In this document: positions 1 to 8,567 of the stretch, piece after piece | How the letters are laid out: every line of letters starts with the position of its first letter | Position numbering within the stretch: the stretch's first letter is position 1 | From: Limnobaculum xujianqingii | Lineage (GTDB): Bacteria; Pseudomonadota; Gammaproteobacteria; Enterobacterales; Enterobacteriaceae | Direction of reading: 5' to 3' | Length of the DNA: 64,000 bases | Assembly: GCF_013394855.1 (NCBI RefSeq) | Contig: NZ_JABMLK010000002.1 | Span: forward strand, 372,001-436,000 | Translations under genes and position numbers: made by a program | Notes under the pieces: generated by a model | What the model was told of the DNA's origin: nothing | Databases searched by the model: none | The model's input: only the letters and a program-made list of their open reading frames with translations

Positions 1-953
1 TAACCCATGTTTTTCTTCAATTCGATTTGTTGCTGAGCACTGTCCGGACCAAAGGCTTTAGACTCGGTCAGAATGACTTTAGGTGGAATGGTGCCATCTT
101 TCTTATAGGCCTGCAGAGCATCAAATGCAGGGCCAGCCATATTTGGGGTCAACTCAACGGTTAAGTTAGCTTCACCAGCCTGCATAGCTTTAAAGATGTC
201 CGGTACGGCATCAATGGAGATGATCTTAATATCGCTGCCTGGTTTTAAACCTGCTTCTTTAATGGCTTGAATTGCACCGATGGCCATATCATCGTTATGT
301 GCGTAGACCGCACAAATGTTTTTGCCGCGGTCTTCGGCTTTAATAAAGCTTTCCATTACCTCTTTACCCTTACTGCGGGTAAAGTCACCAGACTGAGTAC
401 GAACGATTTTTATTGAAGGCGTTGAAGCTATAGCATCAGCAAAGCCTTTTTTACGGTCTAACGCTACGCTGGCACCAACGGTACCTTGTAATTCAACAAC
501 GTTACAGGTTTTGCCTGCCATCTCTTTCACTAACCAATCACCAGCAACTTTGCCTTCGTAAACGTTATCAGCAGTAACCACTGACATATAAAGCGACTTA
601 TCTTTAGCGGTAATATTGCGGTCTAACAGGAATACGGGGATTTTTGCATCTTTAGCTTCTTCCAGTACTGGTTCCCATCCGGTTTGTACTACCGGAGCAA
701 TAAAGATGGCGTCAACGCCCTGAGCGATAAAAGAGCGTACTGCTTTAATCTGGTTTTCCTGCTTTTGCTGAGCATCAGCAATCTTTAGGGTAATACCGCG
801 CTGTTTAGCCTGTTCTTTTGCGACAGACGTCTCTGCAGCCCGCCAGCCTGATTCAGAACCAATTTGTGAAAAGCCAACGGTAAGGGATTGTGCATAAGCT
901 GCGCCGGAAAGAAGTGTTGCGATAGAACTTACGAGCAATAAGCGTTTTAGCAT
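1..953 (-). CDS. ytfQ: Periplasmic sugar-binding protein of ABC transporter (YtfQ, galactofuranose type); stop codon off the edge
   Basis: This is the solute receptor of a pentose/hexose ABC importer; E. coli YtfQ binds galactofuranose. Translating the minus strand from the ATG at 953-951 gives a signal peptide (MLKRLLLVSSIATLLSSG, then AAYAQ) followed by a periplasmic-binding-protein fold. Recognisable YtfQ stretches include VGFSQIGSESGWRAAET, GVDAIFIAPV, VFLLDRNI, VELQGTVGASVALDRKKGF and VYAHNDDMAIGAIQAI. The last readable residues are KKNMG, as at the E. coli C-terminus (KKNMGY), so only the final codon and stop lie outside the window. About 318 residues, the usual length. The ATPase and permease genes (ytfR, ytfT, yjfF in E. 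coli) would lie to the left. It faces the same way as hofC upstream but is separated by 340 bp, so it probably has its own promoter. Confidence 0.93.
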   Translation of the reverse strand, partial: MLKRLLLVSSIATLLSGAAYAQSLTVGFSQIGSESGWRAAETSVAKEQAKQRGITLKIADAQQKQENQIKAVRSFIAQGVDAIFIAPVVQTGWEPVLEEAKDAKIPVFLLDRNITAKDKSLYMSVVTADNVYEGKVAGDWLVKEMAGKTCNVVELQGTVGASVALDRKKGFADAIASTPSIKIVRTQSGDFTRSKGKEVMESFIKAEDRGKNICAVYAHNDDMAIGAIQAIKEAGLKPGSDIKIISIDAVPDIFKAMQAGEANLTVELTPNMAGPAFDALQAYKKDGTIPPKVILTESKAFGPDSAQQQIELKKNMG

Positions 954-1293
954 GTTACTTTCCTCTAATAAAATTTAGCGGGTTGGTAAAGCAGTAAAAT
1001 GATTGCTACTACAATTTTGCAAAACTCACAGAATAAAAAGAGAGCAACTTCTCATATAGTTACAAATAGCAGAATAGTGAATATAAATAACCCAATATGT
1101 ATGGTCTTCTGAATTATAGTTGTAACCTTATTTTTGTGATTATAATTTTTTTGTATTTTGTTTTTTATAGTGTTTTTAATAATGTGCTCGCAAAATATGA
1201 GACATGAGTTTTTATTTGAGCTTATGTGTGGCTAATTATTATTGGCTATCTGCCGTTGGTCTTTTAATGAAAAATAGAGCTTCTGATTTTGTA
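954..1293. other. AT-rich intergenic region, presumed ytfQ promoter
   Basis: These 340 bp hold no credible reading frame. The sequence is strongly AT-rich with several T-runs on the plus strand. It should contain the ytfQ promoter and the end of the hofC transcript, but I could not fix a particular promoter or terminator. Confidence 0.5.
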
Positions 1294-2484
1294 TTATCCC
1301 ATTACATTACCCAGCTGAAATATAGGGAGATAGATGGCAATAACTAGCCCACCAACAATGATGCCAAGTACTAGCATCAATACAGGTTCTAAACGAGAAG
1401 AGAGGTTCTCAGCCTGACTTTCAGATTCAGCCTCATAGATACCAGCGAGTTTATCCAGCATCACATCTAACATTCCTGACTCTTCTCCAACACGTATAAG
1501 CTGATAACAAAGCGGTGGAAAAAGAACTTGTTGGTGTAATGCTTTAAATAGCGGTGTTCCTTGTTCAATCAGTTTTATTGTTGTTGTTAGTGCATTCAGA
1601 AACTGAATATTTCCGGAAGCGTTGGCTGCTGATTTTATTCCAGCTATCAGCGAAATGCCTGCATGTTGTGTCATTGCCAGCGTGCGGAATATTTTTGCCA
1701 GTGCACTTATTTGCAGCAACTTCCCACATAGCGGCAGGTTTAATAGTATTTTCTGTTCTTTCTCTTTCCAGTTGTCCTGTGTTTTCAATTTTTTGATGTA
1801 ATAGCCATACAGTAAAACAGGAAAGGAGCCGATAAATATCCCGTAATCAATAATAGCTTCTGATAGCGAGATAATAGATTGGGTAAACCAGGGAAGGGGA
1901 GCATTAAACGAACGATAAATCTCGGCAAATGAAGGTAGCACAAAGATCAGCATTAAAAGCGTAACTATGCTGGCAACTGCAAGAATAAACAGTGGATAAC
2001 GTAGTGCTTTACGTACCTTTTTCTGTAGTTTTAATAACTTATCCTGCTGTTCGGCAATTAAAAAGCAGCATTCATCCAGTTTACCAGTAAGTTCACCCGT
2101 GGCTATTAACTCTCTAAATAGTGGAGGAAATGCATAGGTGTGTTCATTTAATGCCAGCGAGAATGACTTTCCCTGTGAAATAGCCATTTGCAGCTCTTTT
2201 AACAGGTAGCGCCATGCCGGATGAGGGTGTTCAGCGGCAATTAACAATAAGCAGTTAGATAATGGTAATCCAGCCTGAAGCATGGTAGCTAATTGGCGAG
2301 TAATAATTGAGAGAGCAGTTAACTGCCAGCAATTTTTTCCTAACCTTATACTGGCCTCTATTTTTATGGGAATAACGCCCTTAAGTATTAGCATTTGTCG
2401 TGCATTGATGATGGATGAAGCAGGGATTTCGCCACTTAGGCCATCAACACTACGCCAGATGTAGAGTCGGGAGTTATTCATCAT
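1294..2484 (-). CDS. hofC: Type IV pilus / type II secretion inner-membrane platform protein HofC (GspF/PilC family)
   Basis: HofC is the polytopic inner-membrane platform of the type IV pilus machine encoded with ppdD and hofB. The 396-residue product matches the family length (about 400) and has the duplicated T2SSF layout: a cytoplasmic domain (about residues 60-170), a hydrophobic segment (RYPLFILAVASIVTLLMLIF), a second cytoplasmic domain, and a C-terminal membrane segment (VLMLVLGIIVGGLVIAIYLPIF). Family hallmarks are the ATMLQAGLPL and AMTQHAGISL stretches, which mark the two repeats, and GEESGMLD. It begins 10 bp after hofB ends, on the same strand, as in E. coli. In E. coli the system is poorly expressed in the laboratory. 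No obvious damage is seen in this gene, unlike ppdD. Confidence 0.92.
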   Translation of the reverse strand: MMNNSRLYIWRSVDGLSGEIPASSIINARQMLILKGVIPIKIEASIRLGKNCWQLTALSIITRQLATMLQAGLPLSNCLLLIAAEHPHPAWRYLLKELQMAISQGKSFSLALNEHTYAFPPLFRELIATGELTGKLDECCFLIAEQQDKLLKLQKKVRKALRYPLFILAVASIVTLLMLIFVLPSFAEIYRSFNAPLPWFTQSIISLSEAIIDYGIFIGSFPVLLYGYYIKKLKTQDNWKEKEQKILLNLPLCGKLLQISALAKIFRTLAMTQHAGISLIAGIKSAANASGNIQFLNALTTTIKLIEQGTPLFKALHQQVLFPPLCYQLIRVGEESGMLDVMLDKLAGIYEAESESQAENLSSRLEPVLMLVLGIIVGGLVIAIYLPIFQLGNVMG

Positions 2485-2494
2485 AAAATATCCA

Positions 2495-3970
2495 TTATGA
2501 ATTATCGGACTCTGAGGATGAGCCCAATGTTCGATAGAGTTCAGTTAAAGAGGTTGTGCCTTGTTTTACCAATGCGATACCTGCCTGTAAAAGTGAAGTC
2601 ATACCGTGATGACAGGCTAACTGATGCAACTGGGTAGCAGATTGGCCTTTAAGTAACCCGTGACGGATACCCTCATTGATAACCAACATTTCATATAGCC
2701 CTGTTCGCCCATAGTAACCGCCGACACAATGTTCACAGCCAGATGCATCAAAAGTACGGCAACTAATGGTACCTTGTTCAAAATGAATTTTATCGGGTTC
2801 AGGGCGTTGCTGTTTGCAATGAGGGCATAAACAGCGAATAAGGCGCTGTGCAACGATAAGTTTCAGGCTGGAAGCTAACAGGTAGCCAGGTATCCCCATC
2901 TGGCCCAGACGAGTTAAGGTTTCTGCAGCAGAGTTAGTATGTAAGGTTGCTAATACTAAATGCCCGGTTTGGGCCGCTTCTACTGCGATTTCCGCCGTTT
3001 CTTTATCGCGAATCTCTCCTACCATCAGCACATCAGGGTCCTGACGCAGAAAAGCCCTTAATGCCGTATTGAAAGTGATACCAATTTTGCTGTTTACCTG
3101 AGTTTGGTTAATACCGGCTGTGGGAATTTCCACCGGATCTTCCACACTACAGATATTGCGGCTGGTATCATTCAGCAGACGTAGCCCGCTATATAGAGTA
3201 ATGGTTTTGCCACTACCCGTTGGTCCGGTAACCAAAATCATGCCCTGAGGTTGATGAAGCATCTGAATATACAATTGTTGTTCAGTGTCAGACATACCCA
3301 AGGTATCAATTGACTGTTGATGTTGTTCTGATTCCATAACCCGTAGAACGACTTTTTCACCATCAGAAATGGGTAATGTGGATATTCGTAGAGCACGCTC
3401 CTGTTTATCGTGCTGAAAAGTGAGCTGTCCATCTTGTGGCAACCGCCGTTCGGCAATATTTAACTGCGCCATGATTTTTAGTCGGGCAACTAACTGGGGG
3501 GCCAGAACCACGGGCGGTGAAGCCGTTTCTTGCAAAGCCCCATCAATGCGCAGGCGAATACGAAAGTGGCTGGCATAGGGCTCAAAGTGAATATCTGAAG
3601 CCCGACGCTTTAGAGCTTGATGGATAACCTGATTGATAAACTGTACTACCGGTTCATCATCATGTTCCTGAGTCGTTGAGATCTCAACAGGTTGCTGTTG
3701 TCCGGCGGCTTCCAGCAATGCTTTATTTGGCCGATGATGGTTTAGTGTGCTGAGATATTGCTCAACTTTGATACGTGGCCAGTATTCAATTTTAACCTGC
3801 CTCCCACAGGTAAAGGTGAGGGAGGCAGTGACTTGATGAAGAGGTTCTCCTGGTACGGCGGCGATGGTCAGGTATTGTGGGTTTAGCGCTACCGGAACGA
3901 CCTGATGGCGTAAACATTCAGTAATGATTTCTTCACTTATCTGTTGAGTCATTAAACTGAGATCACTCAT
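2495..3970 (-). CDS. hofB: Type IV pilus assembly ATPase HofB (GspE/PilB family)
   Basis: HofB is the cytoplasmic hexameric ATPase that powers pilin polymerisation. The 491-residue sequence has the N-terminal T2SSE domain, then the Walker A motif GPTGSGKT (about residue 246), an Asp-box region (SVEDPVEI), Walker B (DPDVLMVGEIRD) and the His-box region (GHLVLATLHTNSAAET). A tetracysteine zinc site follows: CLCPHC and, further on, CEHCVGGYYGRTGLYEM. It is slightly longer than E. coli HofB (about 460). The ATG at 3970 overlaps, as ATGA, the TGA that would end full-length ppdD, which supports this start and implies translational coupling to the intact pilin gene. hofC follows 10 bp downstream. 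Confidence 0.94.
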   Translation of the reverse strand: MSDLSLMTQQISEEIITECLRHQVVPVALNPQYLTIAAVPGEPLHQVTASLTFTCGRQVKIEYWPRIKVEQYLSTLNHHRPNKALLEAAGQQQPVEISTTQEHDDEPVVQFINQVIHQALKRRASDIHFEPYASHFRIRLRIDGALQETASPPVVLAPQLVARLKIMAQLNIAERRLPQDGQLTFQHDKQERALRISTLPISDGEKVVLRVMESEQHQQSIDTLGMSDTEQQLYIQMLHQPQGMILVTGPTGSGKTITLYSGLRLLNDTSRNICSVEDPVEIPTAGINQTQVNSKIGITFNTALRAFLRQDPDVLMVGEIRDKETAEIAVEAAQTGHLVLATLHTNSAAETLTRLGQMGIPGYLLASSLKLIVAQRLIRCLCPHCKQQRPEPDKIHFEQGTISCRTFDASGCEHCVGGYYGRTGLYEMLVINEGIRHGLLKGQSATQLHQLACHHGMTSLLQAGIALVKQGTTSLTELYRTLGSSSESDNS

Positions 3971-4020
3971 GGGTTACTTACATCATCAAAACGGAAGATG
4001 TCATTACAGGCCTGGACCAT
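3967..4020 (-). pseudogene. ppdD: Out-of-frame C-terminal tail of ppdD
   Basis: Immediately after the ppdD stop, another frame reads MVQACNDIFRFDDVSNP and then TGA. This matches the C-terminus of E. coli PpdD (QQACEDVFRFDDAN). Removing one T from the GATTAAT at the junction would give QND-NMVQACNDIF and restore a full-length pilin. The TGA overlaps the hofB ATG as ATGA, the spacing expected of the real gene end. The tail supplies the second Cys of the C-terminal disulfide. Confidence 0.8.
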
Positions 4021-4021
4021 A

Positions 4022-4417
4022 TTAATCGTTTTGCTTATCGCTGGAGCATTTGCGCTGCCATTGCAGGCCGCCAGATGCATTATCGAGAGTAGGTGTAAGG
4101 TCAACGCTTAATCCAGACAGGGCATTTTTGCCTGCAAGTGATATCACACCATTAGCCACAGCAATTCGGGAAACGTAGCGGGTTTCTTTCGTCGCTGCGA
4201 TACCAGCGTTGCCGTTATTACACTGACTGAGTTCACCACTTTCTAGAGCACAGAGCTCGACTGCGGTTTTGTAAGGCACCATTGCCTGTAACATATCGGT
4301 AAGGGCTGCTTTTTGAATATATCCCTGATAGGCGGGTAATCCAATGGCGGTCAGAATGGCAATGATTGCAATAGCGATCATTAGTTCGAATAGGGTAAAG
4401 CCAGCTTGTTGATTCAT
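4022..4417 (-). CDS. ppdD: Type IV major prepilin PpdD, truncated by a frameshift near its C-terminus
   Basis: The product is a type IV prepilin. Its leader MNQQAG is followed by FTLFELMIAIAIIAILTAIG, which has the G|F prepilin-peptidase site, Glu at mature position 5 and the hydrophobic assembly helix. The body is close to E. coli PpdD (KAALTDMLQ, VPYKTAVELCALESG, TRYVS). The frame stops after CSSDKQND, giving 131 residues, short of E. coli PpdD (about 146). The missing end lies just downstream in another frame (see 3967-4020). The visible Cys pair ELC...SQC is kept, but the Cys in QRKC loses its partner. Either the gene is truncated by a one-base insertion or the base is a sequence error. 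ppdD is first in the ppdD-hofB-hofC order; nadC, which precedes it in E. coli, is absent. Confidence 0.85.
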   Translation of the reverse strand: MNQQAGFTLFELMIAIAIIAILTAIGLPAYQGYIQKAALTDMLQAMVPYKTAVELCALESGELSQCNNGNAGIAATKETRYVSRIAVANGVISLAGKNALSGLSVDLTPTLDNASGGLQWQRKCSSDKQND

Positions 4418-4663
4418 ATTTTTACTCCTGAATAATTGAAAGTGCTGACATCATATTCAGGCCTGAAAGGAAGAAAATGGAGAATCTAACGTTTAGGAAA
4501 CTGGCTTCAGATAATGTTGTGATAACGTATTTCTTGCATCAAATAGTGGGAGACGTTTTGCATATTTGGTCGGGTGAGTATTTCACGTAAAGAGAAATCA
4601 GTACGCAGAAGTGGCCGGTATATTTATAATCAGGTGATAACAGCAGGGTAATTGAGGCATTAA

Positions 4664-5212
4664 ATGAAGTTAGAGCAAGGATGGATAGTTGGTGTTAAGC
4701 GTGTACCGTCCCCCCATTTTGATGAAAGGCCTGAAGGGGAGATACCCTCGCTGCTGGTGATCCACAATATTAGCCTGCCACCTGGCGAGTTCGGTGGCCC
4801 CTATATTGACCAACTGTTTACCGGTACTTTAAATCCGCAAGAACATCCTTATTTTGCTGAAATTCAACATCTACGAGTCTCGGCTCATTGCCTTATTCGG
4901 CGTGACGGTCAGATTGTTCAGTATGTCCCCTTTGATAAACGTGCCTGGCACGCTGGCGTCTCTCTGTTCGAAGGCCGGGAACGTTGCAATGACTTCTCCA
5001 TTGGTATCGAACTGGAAGGAACCGACACCACGGACTTCACCCCGGCACAATATCAAAGCCTGCAACAGCTAACCCAACAGTTAATTCAACATTACAACAT
5101 CGTACCGGAAAGAATCACCGGCCACAGCGACATCGCCCCCGGCCGCAAAACCGACCCCGGCCCACACTTCGACTGGCAACGTTATAAAAAACAAATTAAG
5201 ACCGGTAACTAA
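4664..5212 (+). CDS. ampD: 1,6-anhydro-N-acetylmuramyl-L-alanine amidase AmpD
   Basis: AmpD is the cytoplasmic zinc amidase that removes the stem peptide from anhydro-muropeptides during cell-wall recycling; its loss derepresses ampC in species that carry it. The 182 residues match the E. coli length (183). Amidase_2 landmarks are LVIHNISLPP with the first zinc His (about residue 34), CLIRRDGQIVQYVPFDKRAWHAG, and the C-terminal GHSDIAPGRKTDPGPHFDW, which carries the second zinc His and the catalytic Lys/Asp region. The gene is divergent from ppdD. In E. coli ampE follows directly; here it is missing and a hairpin element lies in its place. Confidence 0.96.
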   Translation: MKLEQGWIVGVKRVPSPHFDERPEGEIPSLLVIHNISLPPGEFGGPYIDQLFTGTLNPQEHPYFAEIQHLRVSAHCLIRRDGQIVQYVPFDKRAWHAGVSLFEGRERCNDFSIGIELEGTDTTDFTPAQYQSLQQLTQQLIQHYNIVPERITGHSDIAPGRKTDPGPHFDWQRYKKQIKTGN

Positions 5213-5286
5213 ATTTGAACTAATGGATTCCAAGCCTTGAGTTTGTGGTCTTGGCTTTTTTTGGGGTGTTAGCAATGGTTATCAGA

Positions 5287-5457
5287 GGGAGAGGCCGCCG
5301 TGGGGGTCGACTTGGCGTAAGCCAACGAAGCGCCCCTAGGCGGACTAGGCCCGATGCACTCAGGGCTTATGTATTAATGGGTTACCGACCGAGCACAATG
5401 ATAATTTAGAGATACAGTTTTTACGGTCGGAATATCCATTAAGGCTGATTTGTTGGG
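5287..5457. repeat. Dispersed intergenic hairpin element, copy A
   Basis: This non-coding element lies between the convergent ends of ampD and aroP. It has two strong foldings. One is nested: CCGCC (5295-5299) and GGGG pair with CCCC and GGCGG (to 5343) around an inner TTGGC-GTAA-GCCAA hairpin (5312-5325). The other is a 7-bp stem CCGACCG/CGGTCGG (5385-5391 with 5424-5430). Read on the minus strand, it aligns with copy C at 33757: both show GGATATTCCG-CCGTAA, then GAGTGC between GCCC and GGGC arms, then CTAGGGGC. Copy B (23341-23452) shares the GGGAGAGGCCG start and the AGCTGAT-type end in the same orientation. Confidence 0.75.
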
Positions 5458-5519
5458 TGTTTCAAATCCCCCTTAAATTTACTAAAGGCAGTCCAACGCT
5501 CTTTCAAAACACCAGATAC

Positions 5520-5551
5520 AAAAATCCCCGCCAACTTCAGCAGGGATTTTT
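5520..5551 (-). terminator. Rho-independent terminator of aroP
   Basis: AAAAATCCC and GGGATTTTT form an inverted repeat with a 14-nt interior, ending about 22 bp past the aroP stop. On the minus strand the stem is followed by a U-rich tail. The symmetric A/T flanks would allow it to act in both directions. Confidence 0.7.
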
Positions 5552-5573
5552 CATCAAAAAACAGCAACAGTTC

Positions 5574-6914
5574 TTACTTCACCGTCTTCCGAGTAATCAA
5601 ATACCCAATCCCTAAAATAATCAGCCAAACCGGAATCAGTTGTACTGAAATACGAATTCCTGGCGTCATATACATAATGACCAATACACCAGCCAGGAAC
5701 AGCAAACACAGATAGTTACTGAATGGGTAGAGAATTGCTTTAAATTTCGGCGTCACGCCTTCACGATTTTTAGCTGCGCGGAACTTCAGGTGCGACAGGC
5801 TAATCATCGCCCAGTTAATTACAATACTGGAAACCACCAATGACATCAGAATACTGATAGCTTCTTTAGGGATTAAGTAGTTAACGACAATACCGATAGC
5901 TGCCACCGTGCTGGAAAATATAATAGCATTAACCGGCACGCCGCGACTGCTGGTTTTCGCCAGTGCCTGAGGTGCGTTTTTCTGCAGAGCCAGACCGTAA
6001 AGCATACGGCTATTACTGTATACACAACTGTTATATACCGATAGTGCGGCAGTCAAAACGACGATATTCAGAGCTGTAGCCACCATGCTGCTGTTTAGGT
6101 GATGGAAAATCATCACGAATGGGCTACCGCCTTCTACTACTTTGGTCCACGGATAGAGCGAAAGCAGAACGACTAACGAACCAATATAGAAAATCAGAAT
6201 ACGGTAAAGTACCTGATTGATAGCTTTTGGGATGGTTTTTTCCGGGTTATCAGCTTCAGCCGCGGTAATACCAATCAACTCCAGACCGCCGAAAGAGAAC
6301 ATAATAATAGCAGTAGCCATTACTAAACCTTCAAAGCCAAAAGGCATAAACCCGCCCTGCGACCAGAGATTACTGATTCCAGCTTCCGGACCACCAGTAC
6401 CGGTTGCCAATAACCAAATACCAAATGCAATCATACCGATGATGGCGGCAACCTTGATAATGGCAAACCAAAACTCCATCTCTCCATAAACTTTAACTGT
6501 GGAGAGGTTAATCAGATTGATTAATACAAAGAAGAAAGCCGCAGAAGCCCAGGTAGGTATATCTGGCCACCAGTATTGAACATAAATACCCACGGCAGTT
6601 AGCTCTGCCATGCTGACCAGTACGAATAGCATCCAGTAGTTCCAGCCTGACAGGAAACCGGCAAACGGCCCCCAGTATTTATAAGAGAAGTGACTGAAAG
6701 TACCTGCTACCGGCTCTTCAGTAATCATTTCACCCAACTGACGCATAATCAGAAAAGCAATGATGCCGCCAATAGCGTAGCCTAATATAACCGACGGCCC
6801 CGCCATATTGATGGTCTGGGCGCTACCTAAAAACAGGCCAGTGCCGACGGCACCACCTAAGGCAATTAACTGAATATGGCGATTTTTAAGACCGCGTTTG
6901 AGCTGATCACTCAT
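5574..6914 (-). CDS. aroP: Aromatic amino acid permease AroP (amino acid-polyamine-organocation family)
   Basis: This is an inner-membrane proton symporter for Phe, Tyr and Trp. The 446-residue sequence is a 12-helix APC-family permease. It opens with LKRGLKNRHIQLIALGGAVGTGLFLGS, whose GGAVGTGLF is the substrate-binding unwound TM1, and contains EEPVAGTFSHFSYKYWGPFAGFLSGWNYWMLFV and FSFGGLELIGITAAEADNPEKTIPKAINQV. It is a little shorter than E. coli AroP (457). PheP is a close paralogue, but the position beside pdhR favours aroP. It is divergent from pdhR across about 860 bp, with a TyrR-like box 104 bp upstream of the start codon, in line with TyrR control of aroP in E. coli. Confidence 0.92.
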   Translation of the reverse strand: MSDQLKRGLKNRHIQLIALGGAVGTGLFLGSAQTINMAGPSVILGYAIGGIIAFLIMRQLGEMITEEPVAGTFSHFSYKYWGPFAGFLSGWNYWMLFVLVSMAELTAVGIYVQYWWPDIPTWASAAFFFVLINLINLSTVKVYGEMEFWFAIIKVAAIIGMIAFGIWLLATGTGGPEAGISNLWSQGGFMPFGFEGLVMATAIIMFSFGGLELIGITAAEADNPEKTIPKAINQVLYRILIFYIGSLVVLLSLYPWTKVVEGGSPFVMIFHHLNSSMVATALNIVVLTAALSVYNSCVYSNSRMLYGLALQKNAPQALAKTSSRGVPVNAIIFSSTVAAIGIVVNYLIPKEAISILMSLVVSSIVINWAMISLSHLKFRAAKNREGVTPKFKAILYPFSNYLCLLFLAGVLVIMYMTPGIRISVQLIPVWLIILGIGYLITRKTVK

Positions 6915-7017
6915 TATTATTCTTTCCTCACAGGCTTTTTTGTATTCATTTAGCGGTTTGTTCTTATTGGGTTTTCAGAATGATGTTTGAATATCAGATA
7001 AGTGATAATCATCATTC

Positions 7018-7035
7018 TGTATAAAAAGATTTACA
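7018..7035. promoter_or_regulatory. TyrR box upstream of aroP
   Basis: TGTATA-AAAAGA-TTTACA matches the TyrR consensus TGTAAA-N6-TTTACA at 11 of 12 fixed positions. It lies about 104 bp upstream of the aroP start codon. E. coli aroP is repressed by TyrR with aromatic amino acids, so the site fits its neighbour. Confidence 0.65.
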
Positions 7036-7053
7036 GTCGCCAATAAAAAGTTT

Positions 7054-7107
7054 TTAGATACCGTCTATCAGTGCGGCAAGAATAGTGGTAAACAAAAATG
7101 TTTGCAT
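7054..7107 (-). CDS. Possible 17-residue hydrophobic small protein upstream of aroP
   Basis: On the minus strand an AAGGAAG Shine-Dalgarno stands about 8 nt before ATG and opens a frame reading MQTFLFTTILAALIDGI, then TAA. The peptide is mostly hydrophobic with one acidic residue, like many enterobacterial membrane micropeptides. It lies upstream of the TyrR box, so it is not necessarily in the aroP transcript. I do not recognise it. The ribosome-binding site is the main support; a frame this short can occur by chance. Confidence 0.3.
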   Translation of the reverse strand: MQTFLFTTILAALIDGI

Positions 7108-7736
7108 TATTTTTCTTCCTTCAACGCTTTATTCTCTTCTTTTCTGTGTAATAAATTAAAAACGATAACTGTAAAATCGTCTATTTTTCAATGAAATAAT
7201 ATCGTTGTTTTAACCTGAGTCGCTGAGTGTTCAACCACGTTGTAATGGTAAACAGCTTATTTCATCCCTCTCATTAACAACAGATGTCATATAAAGGTGT
7301 TTTTACTGGTTTTTGTCATCTATTACACCAGATAAAAATAATGTGCTTTTAGTGCTAAAAATAGCATCTGATAAAGGCTTTTCCTTCATTTACTGATGTT
7401 ATTAACCGGGCAGTTGCACAGATCTTCAGTAAATTTTTTGGAAGGGGATAGTTGAATACTTCCATTCATTCACTTCAGTTTAATTGAATTTAATTTCTTT
7501 ATTTTTGATTTTATATTCAAAAATTGGTTTGCTGATCCGCTTCAGTTTCAGTTTTTATTCGTTTCAAAAACGTTAAATCCTTGTGGGTGTTGCTGAATCG
7601 TTTATACCTCTGCAGAGGTACGTCAGTTAACGATATCCTGTATAAATCACAGTGATAGGTGAGGTTTTATGATTTAGGTCAAAGGCTATATGGACACAAG
7701 GTGAATAATTTGTTACTTTATCGTCACACTTTTGAT
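7108..7736. other. aroP-pdhR intergenic region with one 16-bp palindrome
   Basis: About 630 bp without a credible gene, AT-rich throughout. The only strong symmetric feature is the perfect 16-bp palindrome TACCTCTGCAGAGGTA at 7605-7620, about 130 bp before the PdhR operator. The pdhR promoter should lie near 7680-7740. Confidence 0.5.
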
Positions 7737-7751
7737 ATTGGTATTACCAAT
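7737..7751. promoter_or_regulatory. PdhR operator
   Basis: ATTGGTATTACCAAT is a perfect inverted repeat matching the PdhR box (ATTGGT-N3-ACCAAT). It ends 27 bp before the pdhR start codon, so it is expected to give pyruvate-relieved autorepression of pdhR-aceE-aceF(-lpdA). Confidence 0.9.
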
Positions 7752-7778
7752 TGACTTCGGGGCATTTTGAGAAGCATT

Positions 7779-8543
7779 ATGGTTTATAGCAAGGTTCGTC
7801 AACCCAAGTTATCCGACGTGATTGAGCAACAGCTCGAGGCGCTGATTCTTGAAGGAACCCTCCGTCCCGGGGAGAAACTTCTTCCTGAACGTGAGTTAGC
7901 TAAACAATTCGATGTTTCCCGCCCGTCATTAAGAGAAGCCATCCAGCGTTTGGAAGCCAAAGGATTATTGTTACGTCGCCAGGGGGGCGGTACTTTTGTA
8001 CAAACCAACCTGTGGCAAAGTTTAAGAGATCCTTTAAGCGAGCTGTTGGCCGATCATCCTGAATCCCAGTTTGACCTGTTAGAAACACGGCATGCCTTAG
8101 AAGGTATTGCGGCCTACTACGCAGCTTTACGCGGTACTGATGAAGATTTTCAACGTATCCGTGAATATCACCAACAAATCGAAGTCGCACAGGCTTCTGG
8201 TGATAAGCAAAACGAAGCTGAAGCCGTAATGCAGTATCAAACAGCGGTAACCGAAGCCAGCCACAATGTGGTACTGCTTCATCTGCTGCGCTGCATGACG
8301 CCGCTGTTAGAACAAAATGTCCGCCAGAATTTCGATTTACTCTATTCCCGCCGTGAAATGCTGGAAAGAGTGAGTAATCACAGGGCTAGCATATTCGAAG
8401 CTATTGTTGCACGTGAACCAGAAAAAGCGCGTGAAGCATCGCATCGGCATTTAGCCTTTATTGAGGAAGTGCTGCTCGACCTCGACAGAGAACACACTCG
8501 CCGCGAGCGATCGCTGCGGTTGTTACAGCAGCATAGGGATTAG
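7779..8543 (+). CDS. pdhR: Pyruvate-responsive repressor PdhR (GntR/FadR family)
   Basis: PdhR represses the pyruvate dehydrogenase operon and releases DNA when it binds pyruvate. From the ATG at 7779 the protein is 254 residues, the same as E. coli, and starts [18 protein letters not shown]; an upstream TTG (7767) is in frame but not needed. The N-terminal GntR winged helix includes [36 protein letters not shown], and the C-terminal FCD domain carries the effector-binding helices ([35 protein letters not shown]). It is first in the pdhR-aceE-aceF-lpdA cluster and has its own operator just upstream. Confidence 0.97.
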   Translation: MVYSKVRQPKLSDVIEQQLEALILEGTLRPGEKLLPERELAKQFDVSRPSLREAIQRLEAKGLLLRRQGGGTFVQTNLWQSLRDPLSELLADHPESQFDLLETRHALEGIAAYYAALRGTDEDFQRIREYHQQIEVAQASGDKQNEAEAVMQYQTAVTEASHNVVLLHLLRCMTPLLEQNVRQNFDLLYSRREMLERVSNHRASIFEAIVAREPEKAREASHRHLAFIEEVLLDLDREHTRRERSLRLLQQHRD

Positions 8544-8567
8544 AGCTTTCGGCTCACCACAACACCG

